Positions 33,320 to 45,164 of a stretch of DNA of 64,000 nucleotides are shown here, in pieces. Position numbers and translations under genes: made by a program. The stretch spans positions 32,659,126 to 32,723,125 of the forward strand of contig OX393549.1 in the NCBI GenBank assembly GCA_947650365.1. The letters are read 5' to 3'. The notes beneath the pieces are model-generated. The model did no database searches, was not told the origin of the DNA, and worked only from the letters and a program-made list of their open reading frames with translations. The DNA comes from Chamaelirium japonicum (taxonomy: Eukaryota > Streptophyta > Magnoliopsida > Liliales > Melanthiaceae). Position 1 is the first letter of the stretch. The number at the start of each line of letters is the position of its first letter.

Positions 33320-35261
33320 TGTGAGCGCGAAAAAAGATTCGGGTCGTCTTTATTGCGGATCACACGAGATTACAAATTTTTTTGATCAGGAGATTGTGGG
33401 AGAGATCCTCTGGAGGGTCCCTTTGATCCGCGTCTCCACGTGGTATTCGTGCGAGAGCTCTGAAGGGGTTGCCCAGGACAGAGGTCTTTACAGGGTGAGG
33501 GTTTTTGAGAGGCTAAGGAGTTTCCGCCGTTGATTTTGTCCCGTCCGTGCTTCGCGCTTTCTCGGCTAGGGAGGCTTTGGGCTTCGTTCCTCAGTCTTCG
33601 TGTCTTCCTCGATCCTTGCTCGACCTCGGCGTCCTTGATCGTCGGTTCGCGGCGTCGATCGTGTTTTTGGCTTCGGCTTTGGCTTTAGCTTTCGGCTTTG
33701 GCGTAGCTTTGGCGTGGCTCTGGCGTTTGCTTTGCTTTGGCGCTTGCGCTTGAACGTAGACGGGTAGAGACTTGTGATGCTTTAGTTCTTCCGGACTTCG
33801 TGTCGTATCGGCTAGAACGTGCGGTGCTTTGCTCGTGACCGTCGTAGTTGCTTGGCTTTGGCACGTGCGTTGCTTTAGCGCGAGCTTTACCGGTGCATTT
33901 GCTTTGGCTTCTTGCGTCAGCTTTGACTTTAGCTTTGACTCGATCTTCTTCTCGAACGACTGGCGTTGCTTCTTCAAGGCTTCTTTCTTCTTCCGGCTTC
34001 CTCGACGATTGTGGCGTCGGTATTGGCTTTTCGGCGGGGGTAGCACCGATCTTCATGCGACGGTTGTAGCGTCGGCTTTTGTTGATGAAGACGGCGGGTG
34101 TAGCACCGGCTTCGGCACGACGGTTGTAGCGTCGGCTTTTGATTGACGAAGGCGGTAGGGGTAGCACCGGCTTCAGGCTTTCTTCTCCCGGCTTTCTTCT
34201 TCGTGCAAGAAGTTGATGCCTTTGTTGAAGACGACGGGTATTGTCGGCTTCGATCTTCTTCTCCGGCCTTTGCTTATGGCATCTTCGGAGCTGATGAAGA
34301 TCGTTGGAGAAGTCGGGATGACGACGACTCCGGGTCTTCTTCTCCAAGCTTTCTTCTTCGTGCGAGGAGTCGAAGCTTTGATCTTCGAGTGCAAGGTCTT
34401 CACGTTGATGAGGACTTGAAGGGCCAAGGATTCCCGTAGGATGTGCTTGCCATGCCTCGTGAAGCCTTCGGTCTTCAAGTGTTGGAGCTTCTCTTGCAGA
34501 GCCCTTTCGTCTTCAGCTTTTCCGACCCTTTGTGCCTTCCCCCACCCCCTCTATTTATAGGCAAAGGGGGGAGGTTGGGAGAGATATGGCTGAAATCTTT
34601 TTGTTTCCTCCAATATCTCCCCCCATAACCATCAAGATATTGTTCCCTTATTTGGGGAAACAAACTTGATCCCCTCCTTTTTAGGTGGGGTGGTTATGGG
34701 CTAGATGTGACTCGATCTTCAAGGATCGAGTTGTTATTTTTGTTGCACTTTTGGATCGGATGGCGACACAATGTCATCTTGTCCGTTGGATCGAGGGATC
34801 GTCGCGGATCTACGGTTGTGTAGACGTCCACGCCACCTCACCCCGCGTCAAGGCGGTTTTGATCTTTTTTTCTTTTCTTTTTCTTTTCTTTTTCTTCTTC
34901 TTTTTTTTTCTTTCTCTTTTTCCCTTTCTTTTAGGGCCGGCCCCACCTCTCCATGAGGAGGGGGGCACGGTTTTCAAGAGGGGGGGCCGATGGGCCCCCT
35001 TTTTGGGTTCGGGTAGCGGGTCCAGTGGGACCCGTTTGCTTTGAGCCAGGCCCTTTTTATGAACGGGCCATTGTGCGCGAACTGAGTTCGCATGCGGGCC
35101 GTTGTGTGCGGGCCGAGTTTCGCATGCGGGCCGTTGTATGCGGGCCGAGTTTCGCATGCGGGCCGTTGTGTGTGGGCCGAGTTCGCATGCGGGCCGTTGT
35201 GTGTGGGCCTGGTTTCGCATGCGGGCCGGGTCTAATTCGTGGGCTAATTTCGGTGCCCACA
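33320..35261 (-). repeat. 3' LTR of element C
   Basis: 1942 bp. A TATA box (CTATAAATAG on the minus strand, 34551-34560) marks the promoter. A 31-32-bp tandem repeat built on CGCATGCGGGCCGTTGT occupies about 35060-35230 (five units). A repeat with CGACGGTTGTAGCGTCGGCTTTT lies at about 34058-34140. The right LTR has the same structure (TATA at about 44188-44197, tandem array about 44720-44865). Frames inside the LTRs are not genes. Confidence 0.88.
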
Positions 35262-38200
35262 AATGCCCCCTCAAGGTCAAGTGCGCCCGCGGGAAACGCG
35301 TAGCAATTGGCCTTGATCACGTATTTATGCGGAATTTAGGTCTTTATAGGGACCCCCGCCTTTTTGTTTTCCCTCATCGTTGCTACCGCGGAAGATGAAG
35401 GGCGCTGGCAGCCTGGAGTTGAAGACTTCTTCTATGGTTTCGATCGCCCTTATTGTCGCGGACTTCCTTTGCTTTGAGAATGGCGCGAAGGTTGATGACG
35501 GCCGCTGCGCGGAGTCCCAGGGCAGCAAGGCGACGGGAGCGCGAGGACGGCCGCGATGCGCCTTGGCGGAGGGTTGTTGCCCTTCTTTGGTGCTGGAGCG
35601 CAATGGTGGAGGCCGATTGTCACGGCCGATGGTGATGACGAAGCGGATGACGCATCGAGCGGAGGAGGCAGAGTGGCTGATGACGCCGTAGGTTCGTTCC
35701 TTCCTCTTCCTACTCCTTTTCTTCTTCCTTTTTTTCTTCTTCTTCTTCTTTTTTTCTTTTTTTTTTTCCTTCTTTTTTTTTTTGCTATGCAACGGTGGTT
35801 GCATCGGATCGTGATGAACTTCGGATATAGACCCCTAGATTATGGGATAGGAGATTTACTCTATCTCTATCCCAATAACCGATTATGCCTATTTATAGGG
35901 GCTTCAATGAAAAGTAGATTACACTTTTTTTTTTCTTTTTTTTTTTTTCTTCTTCTTCTTCATCTCTGCCGTCGGGCTCGGGAGAGTAGTAGCAGCGGCA
36001 GCGGCGCGGAGCGCGGCGTACGCGGGCCGTGGCCGGCGCGGCAGGGCACGGCGCGCGCGGGGGCGGCAGCAGCAGCGGCAGCTGCGACGCGGGCCGGGGC
36101 TGTGGCGGCCGGGCGTGGGGAGCGGTGGCCGGCTTGGGCGCGGGGCTCAGGTGGAGCAGCAGCATAGCAGCGGCGGCGGCGCGCGCGCGGGGCGCGGGTG
36201 ACGGCAGCAGCGGCAGTGGCGTCGGTGCGGCGCGCGCGCGGGGCGCGGGTGACGGCAGCAGCAGCCGTAGCGGTAGCGGCGGTGGCCCGGCGAGGCAGGC
36301 GGGCCGGTGGCCGGCGTGGGTCGCGGCAGCAGCGGCGGCCCGGCGCGGCAGGCGGGCGTGGGCCGAGGCCGGCACGGGGGCGGCAGCAGCAGCGGTAGCG
36401 GCGGCGCGGGGTCTTCGAAGGCCACAGCCCCGTTTGGGGCTGCGATCTTTGAAGGAAGAAAAGGGGCCTGCGCCCCCCCCCCCTTTGGTTTCAACTCATA
36501 AGGGGCTGTGGCCCCCACATTTTTTTTTTTTTGGGTCTTCTCTGGTTCGGTGAACAGTAGCAACGACGCCTGCGGGCTCGGCTGCAACCGACAGGCGGAG
36601 CTGGCTGGCTCGGTGGCGGGGTCTCCTTCCCCCTTTCTCTTTCTTTGTTTCTCTGTTTTTTTTTTTTTTACATGCAGAGAAAGGGACGTCGCGACCCCCT
36701 GTGTGCGATGGGGTCGCGAGCCTCGTCGCATGCAGTGGGGCCGCCGGTTTTTTTTTTTTCTTTCTTCTTCACCATGAGTTACGTGGGCTCGGGCTACAGC
36801 AACGGGCGCGGGCTGTGGTGGCCAGCTCGAGTTCCGGCGAGCGCGTGCGGAGCGACGGGCTGACGTGGGGTGGCACGTCGGCGCAGAGGCGGCCGGTGGT
36901 GTCAGGCGATCGGGCCGGGCACGAGGCGAGCGAGCGCAGGAGGCGCAGCGGCGGCCTGCGGCTTCGGGCGCCTGAGCACGGAGGCCAGGCGGCGCGCGGG
37001 CGGTGCGGAGGCCAGGCAGCGCGCGGGGCGCGAAGGCCAAGCGGGCACGGGCCTGGGTGCAGGCGTGGGATGCAACAGCGACGGCCAGGTGGTGCGGAGG
37101 CCAAGCGGGGTGCGGAGGTGGGCTCGGCCGGGGGCTGCGGGGTGCGGCCGGCGCGCGAGCCGGAGACGGGGCGCGGCCGGGGGCTGCTGTGTGCGGCCGG
37201 CGCGCGAGCCGGAGACGGGGCGTGGCCGGGGCCTGCGGTGTGCGGCCGGCGCGCGAGCCGGAGACGGGGCGCGGCCTGGAGGCGGGCTTGGTCAGAGGCG
37301 CGGGCGCAGTGCGCAGGACGCGGGGGCCGGAGGCGGGCTCGGCCGGAGGCGCGGGCGCAGTGCGCAGGGCGCGGGGGTCGGAGGCGGGCTCGGCCGGGGC
37401 TGCGGGCGCAGCGCGCAGGGCGCGGGGCCGAACGGCGTAGGTGCCGACTGGGTAGAGGCGGCAGTTGCGCAGGTTGAAGACCACAGCCTCTATTTTGGGG
37501 GTTGTGGGTTTTAAGAGAGAATGGGGCTGTGACCCTTTGGGTTTGTGGATTTTGAAGGAAGGAGGGGGTTGTCGACCCCTCTTTGGTCTCGGGTTTTTCA
37601 TGGGGCTGTGGTCCCCTTTGGGGCTGCAGCTTCAGCTCCGTTTTTTTTTTTTTTTTTTTTTAGACTTCTGGACTTGCACTGCCCTTTTCTTCTGGAATTA
37701 ACCTCGCATCTTGATTTGACTTGCACTTTTTGTCTCCTTGTAGGACTCATCCCTTCGAGTGCTTTTCGAAGGCCGACGGGACCGTTGAGGTCTACCGCGA
37801 GAGTAGAGCAACTGGCAAGGTTGCACCTGGGCAGGCTGGGCGAGACGGGCTAGATGTTCCTCTGGACTTTGGAGATAACTTTTTCTGGTGGTGATGTCAG
37901 CTTGGAGGACATCGAGATGGGTGTTCTGGAGTTCAACGAGGAGAAAGACGAAGCCACTAGCATTGACAATGAGCAGCCTGTCTTGGTCATCCTTTGCTTG
38001 CCGATCTTGACCATGGTGACTGCTCCAACGGTCTTTTTGGTTTCGCGGAGATAACGGAGGATGCGGTCTCCCACGGGAGTATGCATCTTCGTTTCCCTTT
38101 TGCGCAACCCTTCTGCCGCCGTTATGAGAGCTTTCCGACTTCTGGATGGATCGTCGATGCGGTCTCCCAAGGGAGTACGCATCTTCGTTTCCCTTTTGCG

Positions 38201-38700
38201 CGAGTCTTCTACCGCCGTACTTCGAAGCAGGAAGCGTGTGTCGAAGTTGGACGAGCTCATTCTCACCGATGAGGGATCTTCACGGTAGATCGTTCGACCG
38301 AGTCCGGAGTTGCCATTCAGAAGTCAGTCCCAACGGATGTTTTGGTCGCAGCTTCTTTGTCAGTTCTTGTGACGTCTTTGACAGCCGTCACGGCGATGGT
38401 CCTGGAGGCGGTTTCCGTGCTTGGGTCTTCAGGACAGGATCGTGCCTTATCTCAGCACTCAGAGACTTACCAGCGAAAGTGTAGATCGCAGAGTCTTCTT
38501 TCGAAGCTTCTTTTGGAGAGTTGTGCTGGAAGTTTATCCAGACGACACTTGCACCCTTCCAAGAGGAGGGTCTTGACGCTTTGAGTAACTGGTGGGTTTC
38601 CTGGTGGATGGCTCCTTGTTTGAGGAGCATATGTGCACCCTTTTGGCGGACAGCTAGGCTCATTGCTTGCAACGGGTCTTCACTAGAGGAGGCCGTTTCC
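35262..38700. other. Element C interior: GC-rich low-complexity and tandem-repeat region
   Basis: No gene supported. About 35960-36420 is GGC/AGC-rich. About 37150-37290 holds three units of roughly 50 bp sharing GGCCGGCGCGCGAGCCGGAG, and about 37300-37430 three related GC-rich units. Long open frames on both strands here reflect GC bias and repeats. The homopolymer T runs near 35760, 35930, 36520, 36660 and 37640 recur through the region. Confidence 0.6.
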
Positions 38701-38710
38701 TTGGCGTTTG

Positions 38711-39270
38711 GCAAAGGCCGAGGAAAAGGAACGTCGACTGGAGGGGCTTCACACGTTTGCTACTGCAGACTTGGTTCGGGTGCAGAAGAAAATGGAGGCC
38801 ACTCGTGCGTCGCTTTAGGAATCGGAGTCCTGTTTGGGGAAAGCTCGAGCGGTCGAGAAGACTTTCAGAGCGAACCTCGCGAAGCAGCGTACAGAGCTTG
38901 CGACGCGTTGAGCTGGTAGGGTGATCAAGAAGGCTTCTGGAGCGAACCTTGCGAAGCAGCGTGCAGAGCTGGCGACGCGTTAAAATCTGATGGCTCCTCT
39001 ACCCCTGGAGTTGCAGCGCGTGTAAGCTGTGGGATGCGAGCCGCTTCGGCACCTCAAGGACTTTGACTTGCTATTCATGTGTTGCTTCAGATGCTGGAGT
39101 CCCGTTTGGAGAAAGCTCGAGCAACCGAGAAGACTTTTGCAATGGAGCTTGCAAAGCAGCGGGAGAAGCTTACGAACCACCGAGAGCTGGTGGTTTCTCG
39201 CCTTTCGAAATTGCACCGCGTGGGTGCCTCGAGAGATGAGCTATGGCAGCGCTGGAAGCTGGTGGTTTGA
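38711..39270 (+). pseudogene. Degenerate antisense coiled-coil ORF inside element C
   Basis: On the strand opposite gag, 38711-38812 reads AKAEEKERRLEGLHT... and ends in KKMEATRASL before a stop. 38813-38990 continues ESES, KARAVEKTFRANLAKQRTEL with stops. 39079-39270 has SRLEKARATEKTFAMELAKQ, then REKL. The three stretches repeat the same E/K/A/R heptad-like pattern (S-R-L-E-K-A-R-A-x-E-K-T-F, then L-A-K-Q-R), so this is a broken frame for a long coiled-coil protein. The family was not identified. An antisense ORF between gag/pol and the 3' LTR is known in some large plant gypsy elements, which fits, but identity is inference. Confidence 0.4.
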
Positions 39271-39473
39271 CAGAGGCTGACGGCTTCTCGTCCCACGGAG
39301 TTGGACTTGCGTCTTTTCTGGGCTTATTTTTCTGGAATGGTGGTTTACTTTTTTTTTTGTTTGGACTGAACCTTTATAGGGTGCCTACGTACCCTACTGA
39401 GAGGGATTAAGTCACACGTAGTTCCTTTATTCTTTTTTTTTTTTTTTTTTTGGGCAAGGGGGGTAACCTTGCG

Positions 39474-42400
39474 CTAGGCAAAGTACCTTTTGAGGGACTT
39501 GCCTCTGGTAGGCAGAGTCGCCGCTGGTTCACAGTTGTCATCCGCCTTCTTCGCTTCAATGTAGTTAGAAGTAAAGATCCTCTTGACTGGAGTTTTGATG
39601 ATTGCTGGAGTTTGACTGGATCCGATGCCTCGGCGATTTGGAAGAATTTGTTCACCAATTTTGCGGAGGCGTGCTTGAGTCTTTGTCAGGTGATGTGGTA
39701 TTGCAGCTGAGGGTAGTGAACCCATATGCACCGTGCTTTCTTTGTTGCGGCTGGATTTGAACATCAACTCGGTGGAGTTTTGCCCCCGAGTGTTTTCTGT
39801 CTTGATTGCGAGTTGCTCGGAGCTGGTGTACTCAGAAGACTGGGTTGAGCTCGAGGCGTGCAACATACCATGTAACGGTAGTGCCATCTCTTGCAAAGTG
39901 ATGAAGTTGGCCTTGGAGCATTGTGACGATAGTTCCTTTGCTGGAATGGAAGGCGATCGTCCTGGCTTGTGAAGCCATTGAGGCGCGAGCCACAGGACTG
40001 TCGCATCTTGAGCAGGCAACGGAACGTGTGGCGTTGAGCTTGATTTGGAGTTGATATGGATTTTTCGTCTTGATGCTGGCGCTCTTTTGACTTTGTGCAC
40101 CGTCTGGCTGGAGAATATCGCTAGTTTTGCAAGTGGAGAGGTTTTGTCTCTCGCAGCTGCTTTGACTTTCTGGGGTCGTGGAGCTTTTGCTGGAGGAACT
40201 TCTGCAATGGGGTCTTTGACCTGGTGGAACTCGACGTCAGCAAGGTGTGATTCTGCCTCGTTGCAGTGCTTGCCGTTGGCGACGATGGTTCTCCCCATGC
40301 TTTCGATGTTGGTGCCGCTTTCTTCATTGAGCACTTGGTGAACTTCCCTCATGCAACCGGAGACCTTGAGGTTTTGATCAACTTCAAGGAAGCGGCTGGG
40401 GAAGAACTCCTGGAGTGTCACCAGCTCTGGGCATGTTTGCTGGAGAAGATTTTTCGGACTTGCTGGAGGTACTTTGGACGTATTTCTTTCTGGAGCTTCG
40501 TTCTTTTCCTTGAAGGTCTTTCTTTCGGGGAGTTTTGTTATCGCCCGATCTTGCTCATGGCTAGCCAGACGTGCTATCCTGTAGCTTGATTGTCGTGGCC
40601 TTCTCCTTCGAGGCGCCATAGCCCATGCATTTTCATCAGCAAGATCTTCCTCGCTAGGGTGAAGAATTGGTGCTGCGACCGAATGCTCTTCTTTGATTGG
40701 AAGGACTTGCTCTTCTGGGGGCTTTACCGATTCATCTTCTGATCCCCAGCCGGTTGGCTTGACTTCTTTTATTGGGATTGAAGGAGGCTTGGAGTAGAAG
40801 ACATAGAGGTCGAACTTACCTGATGGCTGGCCTAGCAGACCGACTTCAGGGTCTCTTTGCTCGTCTCTTGCTTTGAGCACGTGCTGGGATGTAGCTTTGT
40901 TTGGAAGAAGGAGTGTTTGCGCGAGAGGCGGTTACCCCCAAGGTAGTGAGGATTTGGCCCTGGGCACTACAGGAGCATACCGTCGTCGTCTTCTTGGAGC
41001 TGGTTTCGCCAACGATCTTTGACAGACGATGCGCAGCCTTGCTGAAGTGCATTGTGGAGCAGTCAGCACTGGCGGGAAGGAATCGAAGGTGATTGACGTC
41101 ATATTTGACTCGACGATATCACCAGAGTCGATCTCGATCATCCCTTGCTTAGCGAGTGCCATGATCTTATCTTTGAAGACAAAGCACTTCTCGATGGGAT
41201 GGCTGACCATCCGGTGGTACTTACAGAAGAGCGGATCGTTGACTCGATGTGCTTGTTCCGGCCTTTTTGGTGGTGGAAGCTCGATCATCTTTTCTTGCAT
41301 CAACTGATCAAACATGGAGGAAACTTCCGAGTCTGGGAAGGGATACTCCTTAGCTTCAAGCTCCTCGAGAGTCATCCTTGGTGGCCGTTGAGGCTGAGGA
41401 GGTGGTATGGCGGCTCCTTTGCCTTTGTCCGGCTTGCCACCGATCTTGAGTGGTTTGGAAGTCGAAGCGAGGTCGGTGACGTTGACTTGCTTTGATGCCG
41501 CCGGTTCGTCCTCCTCTTCCACCTTCAGGAAGGCTTTGGCCTTTGAGTCCCCACGATTTGCTAAGCTGAGCTCCATGTCGTGAGCCCGAGTCGCCAGTTC
41601 TTCGAAGGACCGAGGCTTGATCCCTTTGAGGATGTAGAGCAAGCCCCAGTGCATGCCTTGGGTGCACAACTCGATGGCCGAGTCTTCAGACAAGCGATCT
41701 CGCGAGTTTAGCGCAAGGTTTCTCCAATGATCAATGTAGTCGATCACCGGCTCATCCTTCCTTTGCTTGGTAGAAGTAAGCTCGGTCATGCTGACGATGC
41801 GCCGAGTGCTGTAGAAGCGGTTGAGGAACTCCCTCTCCATTTGATCCCAGCTGTCAATGGATCCTGGAGGAAGATCAACATACCAGTCAAAAGCATTACC
41901 TTTGAGGGTGCGAACGAACTGCTTCACCATCACGTCGTCGTATGTGCCGGCGTTGTTGCAAGTTTCGACGAAGTGGGCAATGTGTTGCCTTGGATTTCCC
42001 TTCCCGTCGAAGTGCTGGAACTTTGGTGGCTGGAACCCGGTAGGGAGGCACAGCTGTTGGATCCTTGTGGTGTAAGGCTTTGAATATGCCGCCGTAATCG
42101 GAGGCAGGCTGCCGCCGTGGGAACGCATCATGTCAGCCACTAGTGCTTGTATTTGCTGGGCATTCATCGTTGCTGCAATTGAAGGTTGCACGGCCACCGA
42201 GACCGGCACGGGAGCCGAGGAGAGTGCAGGAGTAGTTGCTAGTATTGCTGGGCCGACTTCTGCAAGAGCAGGAGTTGGAGACGGGGCTGGAGCAGCTACT
42301 GGAGAAGCAGGAGGTTGACCGAATGTTGCGACATCCCTGGCACTCAGCCTTTGAAGCAAGGTGTTGATGTGACGATCTTTCTCTTCCATTAGTCGGGTGA

Positions 42401-42677
42401 GCTGAGCCATGTGTTCACCCATTTGCATGACTTGGAGCTGGAGAGCGGACGGAGGATGATGTCGCAGGACGTCTCGATATTGCATGCCCATACTCTCGCC
42501 ATCCTCGTCGGAGACGTAGTTGCGCCGACTTGCTTCTGCTTGATGACGGACGTTTGCCCCCGGCAAAGGAGGTGCAAAGTCCGCTGGAGAACCCGAACGG
42601 GCTCGGGGTTGGGGCTGATCCTCCCTAAATTTCTGGACAGATGTTCCAGGATCGAGGCTCATTTCTTCATGCACCAA
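39474..42677 (-). pseudogene. Element C gag and downstream gag-like frame, one in-frame stop
   Basis: A single frame of about 1068 codons from ATG 42677, with a TAA at 40932-40934. The first 581 residues are a gypsy-type gag. The retrotransposon gag domain runs from about residue 215 to 390, with HFVETCNNAGTYDD, LKGNAFDWYVDLPPGSIDSW and EREFLNRFY. A region at about 445-540 contains LEELEAKEYPFPDSE and FCKYHRMVSHPIEKCFVFKD, a zinc-knuckle-like segment common in plant gypsy gags. After the stop the frame continues as Lys/Pro/Ser-rich sequence with an EAESHLADVEF motif seen after gag in related elements. No DTG/DSG protease or RT motif follows. Confidence 0.75.
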
Positions 42678-42956
42678 GGCCTCATTGGCGCTTTGGCGAG
42701 CGTCTTCTGCAGTAGTTTCTGGCGTGAAGAAGTCCGCTAGAGTTTGAGTACGCCGAGTGTAGACGCGTACTACCGGGGGAATGACATCCTTCGGGTTTTC
42801 TGGATCACCGTGTTGGAGTAGTGGAGACTCGGCGATAGGTGAGAGGCTTGTTGGAGCAAACGTATCATCATTCGTTCCGGCTATGGCGAACTTGAAGCAA
42901 CTCCTTCAAACGTACGGATGAAAGGAGAGGAGGTCCCACCGGGCGTGCCAGAAATC

Positions 42957-44896
42957 TGTGAGCGCGGAAAAAGATTCGGGTCGTCTTTATTGCGGATCAC
43001 ACGAGATTACAAATTTTTTTGATCAGGAGATTGTGGGAGAGATCCTCTGGAGGGTCCCTTTGATCCGCGTCTCCACGTGGTATTCGTGCGAGAGCTCTGA
43101 AGGGGTTGCCCAGGACAGAGGTCTTTACAGGGTGAGGGTTTTTGAGAGGCTAAGGAGTTTCCGTCGTTGATTTTGTCCCGTCCGTGCTTCGCGCTTTCTC
43201 GGCTAGGGAGGCTTTGGGCTTCGTTCCTCAGTCTTCGTGTCTTCCTCGATCCTTGCTTGACCTCGGCATCCTTGATCGTCGATTCGCAGCATCGATCGTG
43301 TTTTTGGCTTTGGCTTTGGCTTTAGCTTTCGGCTTTGGCGTAGCTTTGGCGTGGCTCTGGTGTTTGCTTTGCTTTGGCGCTTGCGCTTGAACGTAGACGG
43401 GTAGAGACTTGCGATGCTTTAGTTCTTCCGGACTTCGCGTCGTATCGGCTAGAACGTGCAGTGCTTTGCTCGTGACCGTCGTAGTTGCTTGGCTTTGGCA
43501 CGTGCGTTGCTTTAGCGCGGGCTTTACCGGTGCGTTTGCTTTGGCTTCTTGCGTCGGCTTTGACTTTAGCTTTGACTCGATCTTCTTCTCGAACGACTGG
43601 CGTTGCTTCTTCAAGGCTTCTTTCTTCTTCCGGCTTCCTCGACGATTGTGGCGTCGGTATTGGCTTTTCGGCGGGGGTAGCACCGATCTTCGTGCGACGG
43701 TTGTAGCGTCGGCTTTTGTTGATGAAGACAGCGGGTGTAGCACCGGCTTCGGCACGACGGTTGTAGCGTCGACTTTTGATTGACAAAGGCGGCAGGGGTA
43801 GCACCGGCTTCAGGCTTTCTTCTCCCGGCTTTCTTCTTCGTGCAAGGAGTTGATGCCTTTGTTGAAGACGACGGGTATTGTCGGCTTCGATCTTCTTCTC
43901 CGGCCTTTGCTTATGGCGTCTTCGGAGCTGATGAAGATCGTTGGAGAAGTCGGGATGACGACGACTCCGGATCTTCTTCTCCAAGCTTTCTTCTTCGTGC
44001 GAGGAGTCGAAGCTTTGATCTTCGAGTGCAAGGTCTTCACGTTGATGAGGACTTGAAGGGCCAAGGATTCCCGTAGGACGTGCTTGCCATGCCTCGTGAA
44101 GCCTTCGGTCTTCAAGCGTTGGAGCTTCTCTTGCAGAGCCCTTTCGTCTTCAGCTTTTTCGACCCTTTGTGCCTTCCCCCACCCCCTCTATTTATAGGCA
44201 AAGGGGGGAGGTTGGGAGAGATATGGCTGAAATCTTTTTGTTTCCTCCAATATCTCCCCCCATAACCATCAAGATATTGTTCCCTTATTTGGGGAAACAA
44301 ACTTGATCCCCTCCTTTTTAGGTGGGGTGGTTATGGGCTAGATGTGACTCGATCTTCAAGGATCGAGTTGTTATTTTTGTTGCACTTTTGGATCGGATGG
44401 CGACACAACGTCATCTTGTCCGTTGGATCGAGGGATCGTCGCGGATCTACGGTTGTGTAGACGTCCACGCCACCTCCCCCCGTGTCAAGGCGGTTTTGAT
44501 CTTTTTTTCTTTTCTTCTTTTCTTCTTTTCTTTTCTTTTTCTTCTTTCTCTTTTTCCCTTTCTTTTAGGGCCGGCCCCACCTCTCCATGAGGAGGGGGGC
44601 ACGGTTTTCAAGAGGGGGGGGCCGATGGGCCCCCTTTTTGGGTTCGGGTAGCGGGTCCGGTGGGACCCGTTTGTTTTGAGCCAGGCCCTTTTTATGAACG
44701 GGCCATTGTGCACGAACTGAGTTCGCATGCGGGCCGTTGTGTGCGGGCCGAGTTTCGCATGCGGGCCGTTGTGTGCGGGCCGAGTTTCGCATGCGGGCCG
44801 TTGTGTGTGGGCCGAGTTCGCATGCGGGCCGTTGTGTGTGGGCCTGGTTTCGCATGCAGGCCGGGTCTAATTCGTGGGCTAATTTCGGTGCCCACA
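42957..44896 (-). repeat. 5' LTR of element C
   Basis: 1940 bp, nearly identical to 33320-35261 by eye (scattered single-base changes and small length changes in T-rich tracts), which implies a recent insertion. Confidence 0.88.
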
Positions 44897-44901
44897 ACGG
44901 T

Positions 44902-45105
44902 ATCATCCAACCATTGCCGAATGAAGCCCACGGCTTTACGATCTAGCTTTTTCCAATCAACATCATTTGTACCCTCCGGCTTTGCTTTGTCGCCTTCAAC
45001 CGGCCCATAGAGATCCTTGCAATACAATAGGTCTTCCGTCTTTGCCTTCCATATCATCCAATTATTCCCATTTAAGCTTACCATCCGACTCACACTAGCC
45101 TCCAT
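44902..45105 (-). pseudogene. Copia B gag, N-terminal piece
   Basis: Starts MEASVSRM at 45105 and reads NGNNWMIWKAKTEDLLYCKD, typical of the DUF4219/UBN2-type N-terminus of copia gag. It ends in WLDDTV at the ACGGT target duplication, and the frame resumes at 33319 with VFHHVSTETSAHALW. Initiation is about 45 bp downstream of the primer-binding site. Confidence 0.88.
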
Positions 45106-45150
45106 TTCTCACACAAGACTTTCGTCGAACACCTTATAGGCGAAACCTTA

Positions 45151-45162
45151 GCTCTGATACCA
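45151..45162 (-). promoter_or_regulatory. Primer-binding site of copia B
   Basis: TGGTATCAGAGC on the minus strand, two bases from the 5' LTR (45165): the initiator-Met tRNA priming motif. Confidence 0.85.
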
Positions 45163-45164
45163 CT

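Larger units (their letters stand above)
33320..44896 (-). mobile_element. Element C: large non-autonomous Ty3/gypsy-type element nested in copia B gag
   Basis: LTRs of 1942 bp (33320-35261) and 1940 bp (42957-44896) begin TGTGAGCGCG and end GTGCCCACA on the plus strand. They are flanked by a perfect 5-bp target duplication ACGGT (33315-33319 and 44897-44901). The polypurine tract (TTGAGGGGGCATT, minus) follows 35261; the primer-binding region (TCTGGCACGCCCGG, minus) precedes 42957. The only coding region with a recognisable domain is a gag. No protease active site, reverse transcriptase or integrase was seen in the ~7.7-kb interior, so mobility must have depended on another element. Confidence 0.88.

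Noticed and set aside
33541-35303. Long frames on both strands in the element C LTRs (repeated at 43184-45010)
   Set aside because: LTR sequence with TATA box and tandem repeats; the frames are biased (Arg/Lys/Ala or Phe/Leu) and have no domain.
35893-37601. Frames of up to 484 residues on both strands in the GC-rich island
   Set aside because: High GC removes stop codons on all strands; the translations are Ala/Pro/Arg or Gly/Ala/Arg repeats with no recognisable fold.
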